Below the pieces are notes generated by a model. It was not told where the DNA came from, ran no database searches, and saw only the letters and a program-made list of their open reading frames with translations. Below, piece after piece: positions 34,186 through 44,172 of a DNA stretch of 52,793 nucleotides. Position 1 is the first letter of the stretch. Every line of letters begins with the position of its first letter. A program made the position numbers and the translations under genes. Source of the DNA: CAVRIA01 sp963721115 (GTDB taxonomy: Bacteria; Desulfobacterota; Binatia; HRBIN30; CADEER01); assembly GCA_963721115.1 (NCBI GenBank), contig CAVRIA010000026.1, positions 1-52,793 of the forward strand, read 5' to 3'.

Positions 34186-36063
34186 ATGGCCCGTGCAACC
34201 TCGCGTCCCCGGCGTCCGAAGGACCAGATCGTCGGACGACTCAAGGCGGCGGACCCGTTCGAGCTGATTCGCTGGCTGGCGCGCTCGCAGCCCGACCCGC
34301 GCAAGGCGCTGGCGGAGCTGGTGCAGAACTCGATCGACGCGGGAGCGCGGCGCATCGAGATCTCGCGTTTGCGCGAGCGCGGCGTGACCGCGCTGCACGT
34401 CGTCGACGACGGCGAGGGAGTCATCCCGGAGCTCGATCGGGTCGAGGCGCTGACGTACATCGCCACGCACATCGGCCACTCCCGCAAGCGCAACCTCACG
34501 CCGCAGCAGCGCCGCGAGCTGATGATGCAGGGCAAGTACGGCATCGGCCTGCTCGGGTTCTGGTCGATCGGGCAGATGTTGGAGATGCGCACGCAGATTC
34601 CCGCCCAGCCGGCGCAGCTGCTGCGCCTGTTCGAGGACTCCCCCCGCTACGAGATCGAGCGCGCCCGCAGCCGCCTGTCCTTCGGCGACCGCTACACCGA
34701 GATCGTCGTGCGAAGCCTGCACCGCTCTGCCTTCCTCAACCTCAGCGCGCGGCGCATCGCCGACTATCTGGCAGCCGAGCTGCGCGGCCAGCTCCTGTCG
34801 CGCGACCTCTCGATCCTGGTGCGCGACCGCATCGCCCGCGGGCGGGCACCGAAGGTGCTCGAGGTGCAGCCGGCGCGCTTCTCGGGCCAGCGTCTGGCGC
34901 TGCCGGCGGAGATTCCGGTGCAGGGCTTCGCGCCCATTCGGATCGAGATCTACCTGCGCCCGCCGGGCGGCGCCGAAGAAGGGCAGGTGTCGATCTCGTC
35001 GGGCGGAACGATCGTGTACGACGAGGTGGCGCAGCTCGATGCCGCGGACTTCCACCATCCGCCGTGGCTCGACCACCGGCTGTGCGGTCTGGTCGAGTTC
35101 CCCGACTTCGAGGTGTCGCCCGGAACGCGGCGCGGCGTCTTTCCCAACCAGGCCGCCTTCGCTTTCGCCGCCGCCCTGCGCAGTGTCGAGCCCGCCATCC
35201 TCGAGCAGGTGAAGGAAGCCGAGGCGCGCACGGCTGCGGCGCTGGAGGCGGACGTCCTCCGCCAGCTCGAGAAGGCGTTCCGCGACCTGCCGCGCCTGGC
35301 GCCGGAGTACGATTTTTTCGCCGTCCGCGCACACGACAGCGCACCGCTCGGCGGCGCGCCGGGAGACGGACGCGGCGAGGTCCGCGAGCCCGAACCGGAA
35401 GGCGGCGCGCCGCCCCCCGACGGGGTGGCGATGCCGGAGCCGGGAGGAGAGGAGGCGGCGCCCGAGCAAGAGATGCCATCGCTGCTTCCGCCGGGGCCTC
35501 TGGCCACCCTGCAGATCGTGCCGGCGGTGACGCGTGTCGAACGGCTGGGTGAGCGGCGTCTGCGCGCCGATGCGCGCGACGCGAGCGGCACGCGCATCGA
35601 TCGCGCGCTCGAGATCGAGTGGACCGCCGGCGCCCTGGGCCACCTGGATCCGACCCGCGGCGCCGTGGTCGTATTCCATGCCGGCCCCGACACGGGTACC
35701 GTCGAGATCGCCGCCGTCGCGCGAGAGAACGGAGCGGAGGCGCGCGCCGCGTCGTCGATTCGTATCGTCGAGGCGAGTGCCGCCGAGGAAGCGCGCCGGG
35801 CGGGCATTCCGGAGCCGATTTTCGTCGACGACCCGAACGGATCGTGGCGCTCGCGCATGCGCGACGAGCACTGGGAGGTCAACAGCGCCCACCCCGATTT
35901 CGGCATCGCCTCCGAGGCGCCGCGCCGCAAGCTGCGCTATCTGGTCACGCTTCTCGCCAAGGAAGTCGTGCTGCACTCGTTCCCCAGCCCGCAGCTCGGG
36001 CCGGCCCTCGAGCGCCTGGTCGAGGTCATGACCATCGCCGATCGCCGCCTGGAGAAGACCTGA
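34186..36063 (+). CDS. GHKL/HSP90-like ATPase domain protein of unknown role
   Basis: 625 residues. The N-terminal ATPase domain has ELVQNSIDAGARRIEI (N-box with the catalytic Glu), HVVDDGEGV (G1 box) and GKYGIGLLGFWSIGQML (G2 box and lid). This is typical of the HSP90/MutL/histidine-kinase fold. The middle (residues 220-400) is beta-rich, followed by a Pro/Glu/Gly linker (about 400-440) and an Ig-like segment. The C-terminal helical region contains DDPNGSWRSRMRDEHWEVNSAHPDFG. No transmembrane or DNA-binding signature was seen. ATG 34186 is the best start; upstream codons lie in the GC-skewed gap. Adjacent TA genes make a defence or stress role possible but unproven. Confidence 0.75.
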   Translation: MARATSRPRRPKDQIVGRLKAADPFELIRWLARSQPDPRKALAELVQNSIDAGARRIEISRLRERGVTALHVVDDGEGVIPELDRVEALTYIATHIGHSRKRNLTPQQRRELMMQGKYGIGLLGFWSIGQMLEMRTQIPAQPAQLLRLFEDSPRYEIERARSRLSFGDRYTEIVVRSLHRSAFLNLSARRIADYLAAELRGQLLSRDLSILVRDRIARGRAPKVLEVQPARFSGQRLALPAEIPVQGFAPIRIEIYLRPPGGAEEGQVSISSGGTIVYDEVAQLDAADFHHPPWLDHRLCGLVEFPDFEVSPGTRRGVFPNQAAFAFAAALRSVEPAILEQVKEAEARTAAALEADVLRQLEKAFRDLPRLAPEYDFFAVRAHDSAPLGGAPGDGRGEVREPEPEGGAPPPDGVAMPEPGGEEAAPEQEMPSLLPPGPLATLQIVPAVTRVERLGERRLRADARDASGTRIDRALEIEWTAGALGHLDPTRGAVVVFHAGPDTGTVEIAAVARENGAEARAASSIRIVEASAAEEARRAGIPEPIFVDDPNGSWRSRMRDEHWEVNSAHPDFGIASEAPRRKLRYLVTLLAKEVVLHSFPSPQLGPALERLVEVMTIADRRLEKT

Positions 36064-36127
36064 AGCCGGAAACGGGAAGCCCCCGTCCCGGGAAGAGCAC
36101 TCCAAAACTTCAACGGTGAGGCTCTCT

Positions 36128-36442
36128 TCAGACCAGCCCGACGGCGAACTTGAGTGCGCGGTCGATCGCCACGAGCTTTCCCGGCTCCAGGGTGCCGATG
36201 TGATCGCGGAGTGCCGCTTTGGGGACCGTCGTGACGACATCCAGGTTGGCGACGCACGACTTCGACAAGCCTTCGGATTTCCCCAGGGAAACCTCCGTCG
36301 GGATACGGCGGATGCGCGTCGTCACCGGCGCCACGATCACGAGCTGCCGCACGGCGTAGGCCTCGTTGCGCGACAGCAGGACGACGGGGCGGCGCCCTGC
36401 GGGCGGCGGCAGGTAGGCCCACCACACCTCGCCGCGGCGCAT
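36128..36442 (-). CDS. PemK/MazF-family endoribonuclease toxin
   Basis: 104 residues: MRRGEVWWAYLPPPAGRRPVVLLSRNEAY opens the SH3-like barrel, then VAPVTTRIRRIPTEVSLG and CVANLDVVTTVPKAAL close it, all standard for the family. These toxins cut mRNA or rRNA when unbound. The start overlaps the antitoxin stop by one base (TGATG), so translation is coupled. It is an intact relative of the remnant at 19722-19967. Confidence 0.9.
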   Translation of the reverse strand: MRRGEVWWAYLPPPAGRRPVVLLSRNEAYAVRQLVIVAPVTTRIRRIPTEVSLGKSEGLSKSCVANLDVVTTVPKAALRDHIGTLEPGKLVAIDRALKFAVGLV

Positions 36443-36702
36443 CACCACTCGTCCTCGTCGCCGAACAGATCGACGGCAGCTTGCATCGCCGCCTGGATCT
36501 CGCGTTGATCTTCGGGGCGCCTGCGATAGCCGGCTTCGTACTCCCTCACCAACTCGGCCTGGGCTCGGCTCTTCAGCCACTGGCGAAGCGCTTCCTGAAC
36601 GGCTGCGCTCCGGTTCTGCCCGGCTTGCTTCCTCGCCGTCTCGACCGCCCGGAAGAGGGCGGGCGGAACACTCACGGCAATCTTGACCGCACCCTTCGCC
36701 AT
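36442..36702 (-). CDS. RHH/CopG-type antitoxin of the PemK/MazF pair
   Basis: 86 residues. MAKGAVKIAVSVPPALFRAVE is a ribbon-helix-helix N-terminus. The C-terminal part is acidic (AAVDLFGDEDEW), as in MazE-type antitoxins that wrap the toxin. ATG 36702 has GAGGT upstream; an earlier GTG at 36714 is less suitable. It would neutralise the toxin and repress the promoter through the repeats at 36720-36740. Confidence 0.85.
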   Translation of the reverse strand: MAKGAVKIAVSVPPALFRAVETARKQAGQNRSAAVQEALRQWLKSRAQAELVREYEAGYRRRPEDQREIQAAMQAAVDLFGDEDEW

Positions 36703-36719
36703 GAAGAACCTCACAGATT

Positions 36720-36740
36720 GGTACGACCATGGTATGACCA
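36720..36740. promoter_or_regulatory. direct-repeat operator for the toxin-antitoxin operon
   Basis: GGTACGACCA (36720-36729) and GGTATGACCA (36731-36740) are near-identical direct repeats 11 bp apart, 18 bases upstream of the antitoxin start. Such spacing suits one DNA turn for an RHH repressor. Confidence 0.6.
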
Positions 36741-36878
36741 GATTACCACCCTGTCAAATGCCCGCAAGGGGGCGAATCGCCCGCGTTCTGAGACGAGCTG
36801 GCCGCTAGAGACGGCGCCGTCGCGTGCACCGGTCGACTCGGACGAAGGGGCGCATTTTCACGCCCTCATCATACTTTA

Positions 36879-36913
36879 GTGGGAAATATTCCCACGGTGG
36901 GAAATATTTCCAC
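36879..36913. promoter_or_regulatory. tandem 17-bp palindromes upstream of the di-heme oxidoreductase gene
   Basis: GTGGGAAATATTCCCAC (36879-36895) and GTGGGAAATATTTCCAC (36897-36913) are adjacent near-palindromes in an AT-rich patch, 118 bases before the ATG at 37031. They look like a double operator. The cognate regulator is not evident. Confidence 0.6.
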
Positions 36914-37030
36914 GCAATAATGCGTCTCTCCTACCGAGATGCCCACAACCGATCGTAGGCCGGGGTCCCGGATGCGGGACCGGCCCTGGGGACACCCGGG
37001 GCGACGCCGACAAAAAGGGAGGAACAGCAG

Positions 37031-38386
37031 ATGAAGGGGAGCTCCAGATCGATCTTCGCCTCGGCGGCCGCGCTCGCGCTGGTCGCCACTACCGCGACCG
37101 TCGCGGAGAGCGCGCATACGCGCAATGGTTCCGCCGGCATTCGCCGGGACAGATTCGCCCATCGCGGCGCGATCGACGACGAAGGCCCTGCCGCGGTCGA
37201 CGCAGGCGCCAGCGGCGCCGGCGAGGCGCCCACCGGCTTCGACAATCTCACCAACGGCTTCACGGAGCAGGGCCCGGCGTTCGACAGCCTCGACGAGGAC
37301 ACGGTCGTGCCGCTGCGTTCGTTCAATGACGACCGGTTCCTCTTCGAAGAGGTGGAAACGGTCGCCGACGGGCTGGGGCCGGTCTACAACGCGGACAGCT
37401 GCGCGAGCTGTCACCAGAGCGTCGTGACCGGCGGCTCGAGTCAGGTGGCCGAGCACCGCACCGGGCACCTGGAGGCGGAGCGGTTCTTCGAGTCGACCGG
37501 CGGCTCGCTGATCCAGTCGCGGGCGACGAACGCGGAGATCGTCGAGCACGTCTCCTTCGAGGACGACATCCGAACCTTTCGCCTGTCGACCAACACGCTC
37601 GGCAACGGCTTCGTGGAGTGCATCGCCAACAGCACCCTGCTCGCCATTCGCGACCGGCAGCCCCCGGGTCTGCGCGGCACGCCGCTCATCGCTTCCGTCC
37701 TGGAGGCGAACGGGCTGGCCCGCATCGGGCGCTTCGGCTGGAAGAGCCAGCACGCCAGCCTCGAATCGTTCTCAGCCGACGCCTACGTCAACGAGATGGG
37801 CATCACCAGCCCCTTCTTCCCGGAGGAGAACACCTCCAGCGGACTGTTCGTCGGGTTCGGCACGCCCTACGATCCCGTTCGGGATCCGGAGGACGACGGC
37901 ACCGACGTCGTGGCGTTCGCCGACTTCATGCGCTCGACGAAGGCTCCGCCGCGCGGGCCGATCACCGCGGACGTCGAGGCGGGCGAGCAATGGTTCGCCG
38001 ATGTCGGCTGCGCCGGATGCCACGTTCCGTCGATCGTCACCGCCGCCCCCGGCACGGCGATCAACGGCGGCACCTTCATCGTGCCCGACGCGCTGGGCAA
38101 CAAGATCATCCATCCGTACAGCGACTTCCTGTTGCACGACGTCGGCACCGGCGACGGCATCCCCGTTCTGCCCACGGCGGAGCTGCAGTCGACCGCCAAT
38201 CAGATGCGCACCGCCCCGCTGTGGGGGCTGCGCACGCGCAATCGCCTCATGCACGACGGCCTCACCTCCACGGCGCAGGAAGCGATCTTTCGCCATGCCG
38301 GGCAGGCGCGGGGCGTGACCTCGGCCTACCGCCGGCTGCCCGCCGACAAGCAGCGCCAGCTGCTGGCGTTCCTCGCCTCGCTCTGA
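37031..38386 (+). CDS. di-heme oxidoreductase / thiol oxidoreductase-like cytochrome c (DUF1111)
   Basis: 451 residues with a signal peptide (SIFASAAALALVATTATVAES) and two c-type heme motifs, CASCH at 124-128 and CAGCH at 327-331. The DUF1111 core reads EEVETVADGLGPVYNADSCASCHQS and NGFVECIANSTLLAIRDRQ. It matches the periplasmic di-heme oxidoreductases found in many proteobacteria, whose substrates are unknown. GGGAGGA precedes the ATG. Tandem palindromes lie upstream and a GTTG hairpin follows the stop. Confidence 0.85.
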   Translation: MKGSSRSIFASAAALALVATTATVAESAHTRNGSAGIRRDRFAHRGAIDDEGPAAVDAGASGAGEAPTGFDNLTNGFTEQGPAFDSLDEDTVVPLRSFNDDRFLFEEVETVADGLGPVYNADSCASCHQSVVTGGSSQVAEHRTGHLEAERFFESTGGSLIQSRATNAEIVEHVSFEDDIRTFRLSTNTLGNGFVECIANSTLLAIRDRQPPGLRGTPLIASVLEANGLARIGRFGWKSQHASLESFSADAYVNEMGITSPFFPEENTSSGLFVGFGTPYDPVRDPEDDGTDVVAFADFMRSTKAPPRGPITADVEAGEQWFADVGCAGCHVPSIVTAAPGTAINGGTFIVPDALGNKIIHPYSDFLLHDVGTGDGIPVLPTAELQSTANQMRTAPLWGLRTRNRLMHDGLTSTAQEAIFRHAGQARGVTSAYRRLPADKQRQLLAFLASL

Positions 38387-38392
38387 AAGGGC

Positions 38393-38467
38393 GGGTTGTT
38401 GGTTGTTGGGTTGTTCCTTGTTGGTCATCAATGCTCCAACAACCAACAGCTCAACAGCCCAACAACC
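38393..38467. repeat. GTTGTTGG hairpin after the di-heme gene
   Basis: Arms GGGTTGTTGGTTGTTGGG... and ...CCAACAACCAACAGCTCAAC surround CCTTGTTGGTCATCAATG. It starts six bases after the stop codon and is the largest hairpin of this family in the window. Confidence 0.85.
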
Positions 38468-38505
38468 TGCACTTCAGGATACCTGGCCGAACGTGGCGAA
38501 TAGAC
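38468..38505 (-). repeat. copy of a methyltransferase 3' end next to the GTTG element
   Basis: The sequence CTGCACTTCAGGATACCTGG matches 45389-45408 beside the methyltransferase gene, including codons for LFATFG-VS-stop on the minus strand. It is probably duplicated together with the repeat. The stretch 38506-38833 shows no gene; it holds only short GC-rich runs. Confidence 0.6.
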
Positions 38506-38833
38506 GAAAATCGCCGCCGACGCCCTCCCCTCCGCGCATTCCCCCGCCCCCCCCGACGCGGCCCCCTTCCAGATCGCATCTCGTCCTTTCCCAACAGCGA
38601 ACGAAACGAATGGACTCCCAATAATGCCTGGGGATAGCCGACGGTGATCTGCACGGCTACGAAGAGATCGGCGCACCGGAACATGCGGAAGGAATCAGCC
38701 GCCAGTGTCAGCAACCAACGGTCAGCAGAAGGATGCATGAGGCAACCACGCCACACCGTTCGGCGTGCGGGCCCGATTGCTTTGATCGGGTGCTTACGCC
38801 TACTATCTTAGATGCGCTCTGTTGGAGGTGACT

Positions 38834-39100
38834 ATGGACAAGGTGTTTTCCACCCGCATCAGCGAGAGCGTGCTTCACGAGCTCGACCGTCTCTGCCAAC
38901 GCCTGGGCCGCACCAAGAAACAGGTGATTGAAGAAGCGATTCAGTTGCGGGCCGCAGGCCCTGAGAAGGGTGGGCGGGACGTCTGGGCCGAGACATGCGG
39001 CGCCTGGCAACGCCGCGAGAAGCCTGAGAAGACGATCCAGCGCTCCCGGAAAATCTTTGAACGTTCCGTGACCCGCGATCACCGCCGCGCGCGCGCGTAG
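38834..39100 (+). CDS. VapB-like RHH antitoxin
   Basis: 88 residues: MDKVFSTRISESVLHELDRLCQRLGRTKKQVIEEAIQLRAAG is an RHH domain. The tail ends in basic residues (RDHRRARA). GGAGGTG precedes ATG 38834. A VapC-type start follows eleven bases after the stop, but that toxin is truncated. Confidence 0.75.
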   Translation: MDKVFSTRISESVLHELDRLCQRLGRTKKQVIEEAIQLRAAGPEKGGRDVWAETCGAWQRREKPEKTIQRSRKIFERSVTRDHRRARA

Positions 39101-39110
39101 CGCGACGCTC

Positions 39111-39203
39111 ATGCGGGTCTACGTCGATAGTGACATTCTGATTTGGCATCTGCGTGGCGAGCGCCGCGCAGCCACATCCCGCTGCTCCCGATGGTGGAGC
39201 TGA
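39111..39203 (+). pseudogene. VapC toxin N-terminal fragment
   Basis: MRVYVDSDILIWHLRGE is the PIN-domain start, with its first Asp ligand and the DILI strand. The frame then enters unrelated codons and stops at 39203. From about 39165 the DNA is instead cyclase/ATPase sequence, so a recombination junction lies near 39160. The antitoxin gene upstream is intact. Confidence 0.7.
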
Positions 39204-39786
39204 TGCGGACCTCCTTCGCGATCGACGAGCGCGACAGCGATCTCGTCGCCCGCGAGAAGACCCGACGTTGTCGTACAGACGGCTCTTGCCCGTTCCGGCC
39301 TGGGTCACAACGCCGACCGTTACGGCCGGGTCCAGATCGCCAGGCGCGTCCTCGGCCTGGACGAGTGGCGACGAGCAGGCGCTCTCGGTGCTGATCTGCC
39401 ACTACGCGACGCTGCGCCAGAGCGCGGGCGACCTGCCCGAGTATCTCGCGCTGATGGAAGAGGCCATGACCATCGCCCGACGTGCCGGTGACCGGGCAAC
39501 ACGCGCCGCGCTCGCGCTGGATCTCCTCTACGCACGGCTCTGTCACGGATCCCTCGCAGCGGCTGTCGACGCCGACGACGAAGCCCTGTTGCTGGCTGGC
39601 GCCGACTTGCAGATGGGTGCCGACATCGTCGGCTACCAGACTGGAGCCCGCGCGCTCCAGCCGCTGATTCACGAAGGGCGCGCCGCTCTGCCGGCGCGGT
39701 ACGTGAACGCTGCTTGCGCGCGGCGCATCGTCTGTACGAAGAGATGGGAGCAGCGGGGCACGTGGCGCGACTGGCGAAAGAGATAG
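39165..39786 (+). pseudogene. cyclase-associated ATPase fragment (internal and C-terminal parts)
   Basis: Codons around 39170-39270 read SHIPLLPMVELMRTSFAIDERDSDLVAREK, as found in the ATPase part of class III cyclase/ATPase regulators. Codons 39365-39660 read ALSVLICHYATLRQSAGDLPEYLALMEEAM, a helical TPR-like tail. The end is in a second frame (LYEEMGAAGHVARLAKE). The N-terminal cyclase domain is missing. It is a remnant joined to the VapC fragment. Confidence 0.6.
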
Positions 39787-39819
39787 GTTGTTAGGTTGTT
39801 ACGTTGTTAGAGTGTTAGG
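39784..39819. repeat. GTTGTTGG-rich element, single arm
   Basis: AGGTTGTTAGGTTGTTACGTTG and on, directly between the ATPase remnant and the next cyclase gene. Confidence 0.8.
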
Positions 39820-39831
39820 GGGAGCCGCAAG

Positions 39832-42800
39832 GTGCGGTGCACGGCGTGCGGACATGAGAATCGAGAGGGCGCCAGGTTCTGCGGCGCTTGTGCGACGTCG
39901 CTGGTGAGCGAGCCCGTTTGTTCGTCGTGCGGCGCCGAGAATCCAGCTGGCCAAAAGTTCTGCGACCAATGTGGCGCGCAACTGCAGGCGGTTCAGGGGT
40001 TGGGGGGTTCGGGGTTGAGGGATTCCGATTCCTCCCTGACCCCCAACCCCGTATCCCCGAACTTCTTGGCCTGCACGCCTCGCCACCTCGCCGAGAAGAT
40101 TCTGCACAGCCGCAGCGCCCTCGAGGGCGAGCGCAAGCAGGTCACCGTGCTGTTCGCCGACGTGAAGGGCTCGATGGAGCTGGCGGAGCAGCTCGACCCG
40201 GAGGAGTTGGCACGCCATCATGCAACGGTTCTTCGAGATCCTCTCCGACGGCGTCGACCGCTTCGAGGGCACGTCGAACAAGTTCACCGGCGACGGCATC
40301 ATGGCGCTCTTCGGTGCGCCGATCGCGCACGAGGACCACGCGCAGCGCGCCTGCTACGCGGCGCTGCACCTGCGCGAGGCCTGAGCCAGCTACGCCGACG
40401 AGCTGCGCATCGCCGCGGGCGTCAACTTTTCGGTCGCGCATCGGCCTCAACTCGGGCGAGGTGGTGGTCGGCAAGATCGGCGACGACCTGCGCATGGACT
40501 ACACCGCGCAGGGGCACACGGTGGGTCTCGCCCAGCGCATGGAGCAGCTGGCGCCGCCGGACGGCATCGCGCTCATCCGAGCACACGCCGAGGATCGTCG
40601 ACGGGCTACTTCGCCTTGCGCGAGCTCGGGCCAGTGCAGATCAAAGGAGCCCGCGAACCGGTGCGCGTCTTCGAGCTCGAGGGCGTGGGCAGCCACGCGC
40701 ACGCGCCTCGACCTCTCGCGCGCCCGCGGCTCTGTCGCGCTTCGTCGGCCGCAGCGGCGAGATGGAGGCGCTCGAAGCGGCGCTGGCGCAGCGCTCGAGG
40801 GCACGGCGCAGTCGTCGGCGGCGGTCGCGAGAAGCCGGCGTCGGCAAGAGCCGGCTGTGCCCGAGTTCGTCGAGCGCTGCCGCGCCCGCGGGCTCATGGT
40901 CTACGAGGGCCCACTGCCCGGCGCACGGCAAGAACGATCCCGTTCCTGCCCGTGCTCGAGACTGCTGCGTAGCTTCTTCGGCATCACCGAGCAGGACGCG
41001 ACCGCGCGGGCGCGCCAGAAGATCGCCGGCGAGCTGGTGCTGCTCGACGAGGCATTTTCGGACGACCGCTGCCCTGGTGCTCGACTTTCTCGGCGTCGGC
41101 GACCCCGGGTGCCGCCGCTCCAGCTCGAGCCCGCGGCGCGGCAACGCCAGCTGTTCACCTTCCTGCGCCGCCTCGTCCGAGCGCGCAGCGAGGCCGAGCC
41201 GATCGTGCTGCTGATCGAGGATCTGCACTGGATCGACCCGGCAGCGATCTCTTCCTGGCGCAGATCGTCGAGGCCGTGAGCGCGACAGCCGCACCTTTCT
41301 GCTGGTGAACTTCCGTCCCGAGTATCAGGCGGATTGGACACGGAAGTCGTCGGTAGCTGCAGCTGCCGCTGGCGCCGCTCGGCGCGGAGGCGCTGGCGGA
41401 GCTGGTGCGCCGATTGTGGTGGGTGGGAGCCCGTCGGTTGCGGCACTGCCGGCGCTGGTCGGGGCCCGCACCGGCGGCAATCCGTTCTTTGTCGAGGAGA
41501 TCGTGCTCTCGCTCATCGACGCCGGCCGCCTCGTGGGTACGCGGGGTGCCTACGAGCTGGCGACGGTGATCGACGCGCTCGAGGTGCCGGCCACGGTGCA
41601 GTCGTGCTGGCAGCGAGGATCGACCGCTTGGGCGATCGGGAGAAGCAGGTGCTCTACACCGCGGCGGTGATCGGCAGGGAGTTCCCGCGCCCGCTGCTCG
41701 AGTCGGTGATCGAGATCGGAGGTGACGACCTCGAAGCCGCCTTGTCGGCCTTGCTCACCGCCGAGCTCGCGTATGAGCGCGCCATCTACCCGGTAGCGGA
41801 GTACGCCTTCAAGCATCCGCTAACGCACGAGGTCGCTCTCGGCGCGCAGCTGGCCGCATCGCGGCGGGCACGGCACGCTTCAGTGGCCGAGGCGATCGCC
41901 ACCGCTGAGCCAGACCGTCTCGACGAGCACGCCGGCCTGCTGGCGCATCACTGGACGGAAGCAGGAGAGCCGCTGCGGGCGGCGACGTGGCACGCGCGCG
42001 CGGCTCGCTGGGTGCGCGCCAACGACCTGGCGGCGTCGCGTCGCCATTGGGCCCAGGCACGCGCGCTGCTGGGCAAGCTGCCGGACTCGCCCGAGCGCAC
42101 GTCGCTCCTCTTGGAGGTGTACCCCGCGTTGATCGATATACTCGATCGTCTAGGCGCCGAGGCCGCCGAATCCGAGGCCGTCTTCGCGGAAGCGATCCCT
42201 CTCGCTCGACGCGCGAACGATCGCCGTGCGGAAGCCCTGATCGAAGCGGCGTATGCCTGGCTCAAGACCGGCCAAAACCAGTGGTCGTCCGTGGTCGAGC
42301 ACGCCACGCGCGCCATGACGCTCGCGGATGCCGAGGGTGATCGTTCTCTTCAACTCTTCGCGCGCTGGTCGCTGGGGCGCGCCGTCGCGTGGCAAGGGAA
42401 GCCGCACGAGAGCGAGCAGATCTACAACCAGGCTGTCGAGATCGGCGGAGGCGACGCCGCTGCAGACATCGAGGTTCTCGGTTGGCGGCTCTATGTCGAG
42501 TGTCTTTCGATCCGGTCCGCCGTGCAGAGTGTGCTGGGGCGGCCTCACGAAGCGCTGGAGTTCGCGGAACGGTTTCCCGTGTTCTTGCGCAGATCCCGGT
42601 TGCGGGCGGACATGGCGCAGGCCGCCACCGACCGCATCTGGCCCTGCTGGATCATGGGCGATGCGGAGCGAGCCCGACGTTACACCGGTGAAGCGCTGCA
42701 AATAGCAGAACGTTTCGGCGCGGACCGCAACGTGGTGTACGCGCTGGCGGCTTGCGGCGTCGCGAGCTGTCTCGCGTTGCGCTGGGACGAGGGTGACGCG

Positions 42801-43253
42801 CTGCTCGAACGCGCGCGCCAGCGCATCGCTGCGACCGGTGCTGGCCGCGAGTGGAGCATGCTCGTCGACGGCTTCCAGGCGCTCTGCCGGGCAGGGATCG
42901 GGGATTGCGATCGCAGTCTCGGGCTGGCGCGCCGAGGTATCGAGCAAGCAAACGCCAACGCCTTGGACTGGCCGCGCGCCATGCAGGGGGCCCTCGCGGC
43001 GCGCGTGTTCCGCATGCTCGGTGCCCGACAACACCAGGGTGAGATCGAAACGCTGATCGCCGTGACACTCGATCTGATTCGGCGCACCGATATGAAGGGC
43101 ATGCTCCCCTTGATCCTGCTCGAGCGGGCCGGGCTCGCTCGCCTGCGCGGCGACGCCGAGGGCATGGCACGCGACCTTGCCGAGGCGCGGCGTCTCTTCG
43201 CGCAGATGGGTGTCACCGGCTGGGACGAGTACGCGAGGTCGATCGAAGCATGA
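39832..43253 (+). pseudogene. class III adenylate/guanylate cyclase with AAA ATPase and TPR domains, many frameshifts
   Basis: The start has two zinc ribbons (CTACGHENREGARFCGAC; CSSCGAENPAGQKFCDQC). The cyclase domain follows: QVTVLFADVKGSMELAEQLDP, FTGDGIMALFGAPI, SGEVVVGKIGDDLRMDYTAQG. The ATPase domain covers 40700-41900 (SRFVGRSGEMEAL; LIEDLHWIDPA; YTAAVIGREFPRPLLE). The long TPR tail (41900-43253) is intact in one frame. At least six frame changes plus a TGA at 40381 break the first half. The TPR half is clean, so local decay or low-quality sequence is possible. An intact protein would make cAMP or cGMP, with regulation through ATP binding. Confidence 0.7.
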
Positions 43254-43905
43254 GCTGCGCTGCCTGCGGACACGAGAACCCCGCCGACAACCGCTTCTGC
43301 GGCGGCTGCGGCGCCGCGCTCGAGAGTCGCTGTCCGTCGTGCCAACACGCCAACCCGCCGGACCATCGCTTCTGCGGCGCGTGCGGCGAGCCCTTGGGAG
43401 GGCGAGGGGCCGGCCGAGCCGCAGGCGGGGCGGCAGAAGGCTCAGCGGGAGCTTCGCCCTCCCACCGATCGCCCGCCTCCTACACACCCAAGCATCTCGC
43501 CGACAAAATCTTGCAATCCAAGTCCGCCCTCGAGGGCGAACGCAAGCAGGTCACCGTCCTATTCGCCGACGTCAAGGGGTCGATGGAGCTCGCCGAGCAG
43601 CTCGACCCCGAAGAGTTCGGCGCCATCATGCAACGCTTTTTCCGCATCCTCTCCGACGGCGTCGAGCGCTTCGAGGGCTTCGTCGACAAGTTCACCGGCG
43701 ACGGCATCATGGCGCTGTTCGGGGCGCCGATCGCGCAGGAGGACCACGCCCAGCGCGCTTGTCACGCTGCGTTGCCTCTGCGCGATGAGATCGCGCGCTA
43801 CGCGACCGAGCTGAAGCGCGAGCACGGCGTCGGCTTCTCGACGCGCATGGGGCTCAACTCCGGGACGGTCGTCGTCGGCAAGATCGGCGACGATCTGCGT
43901 ATGGA
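43250..43905 (+). pseudogene. second cyclase gene, truncated after the catalytic domain
   Basis: It starts MSCAACGHENPADNRFCGGCG in the last bases of the previous gene (overlap). It has two zinc ribbons and an uninterrupted cyclase domain: QVTVLFADVKGSMELAEQ, FTGDGIMALFGAPIAQED, GLNSGTVVVGKIGDDLRMD. At about 43905 the frame leaves the family sequence and enters an inverted ATPase fragment. The ATPase and TPR parts are missing. As encoded, it could still yield a soluble cyclase with a foreign tail. Confidence 0.65.
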
Positions 43906-44135
43906 CGATCCAGTGCGAATCCTCGATGAGCGCGACGGTGTCCTCCGCGCCGCGTTGCAGCTGCCGCTCGCACCGCTGAGCACCGAGGGGACGCGCAGTG
44001 CGGCGGACACGTCGGTCGCTGCCGCGTCTCGCGGCGCGACGTCGGCGAGCACCTGCGTCAACACCGGCTCGCTGAACTCCTTGCCGATCACCGCGGCGGT
44101 CTGCAGACTCCACCGCGCTGAAGACGCAGCACGGC
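43905..44135 (-). pseudogene. inverted fragment of a cyclase-associated ATPase domain
   Basis: The minus strand reads LQTAAVIGKEFSEPVLTQVL, closely matching YTAAVIGREFPRPLLESVI of the plus-strand gene near 41655. Further on in another frame is EDTVALIEDSHW, resembling the Walker-B-adjacent motif. It shows that a third copy was broken and flipped here. Confidence 0.55.
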
Positions 44136-44172
44136 GACCAGGCGGTCGGCGACCTGATCTCGGCATCGGGGT

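Noticed and set aside
38393..38467. Intrinsic terminator after the di-heme gene
   Set aside because: The hairpin is long, but no T-tract follows and the same element occurs away from gene ends, so it is annotated as a repeat.
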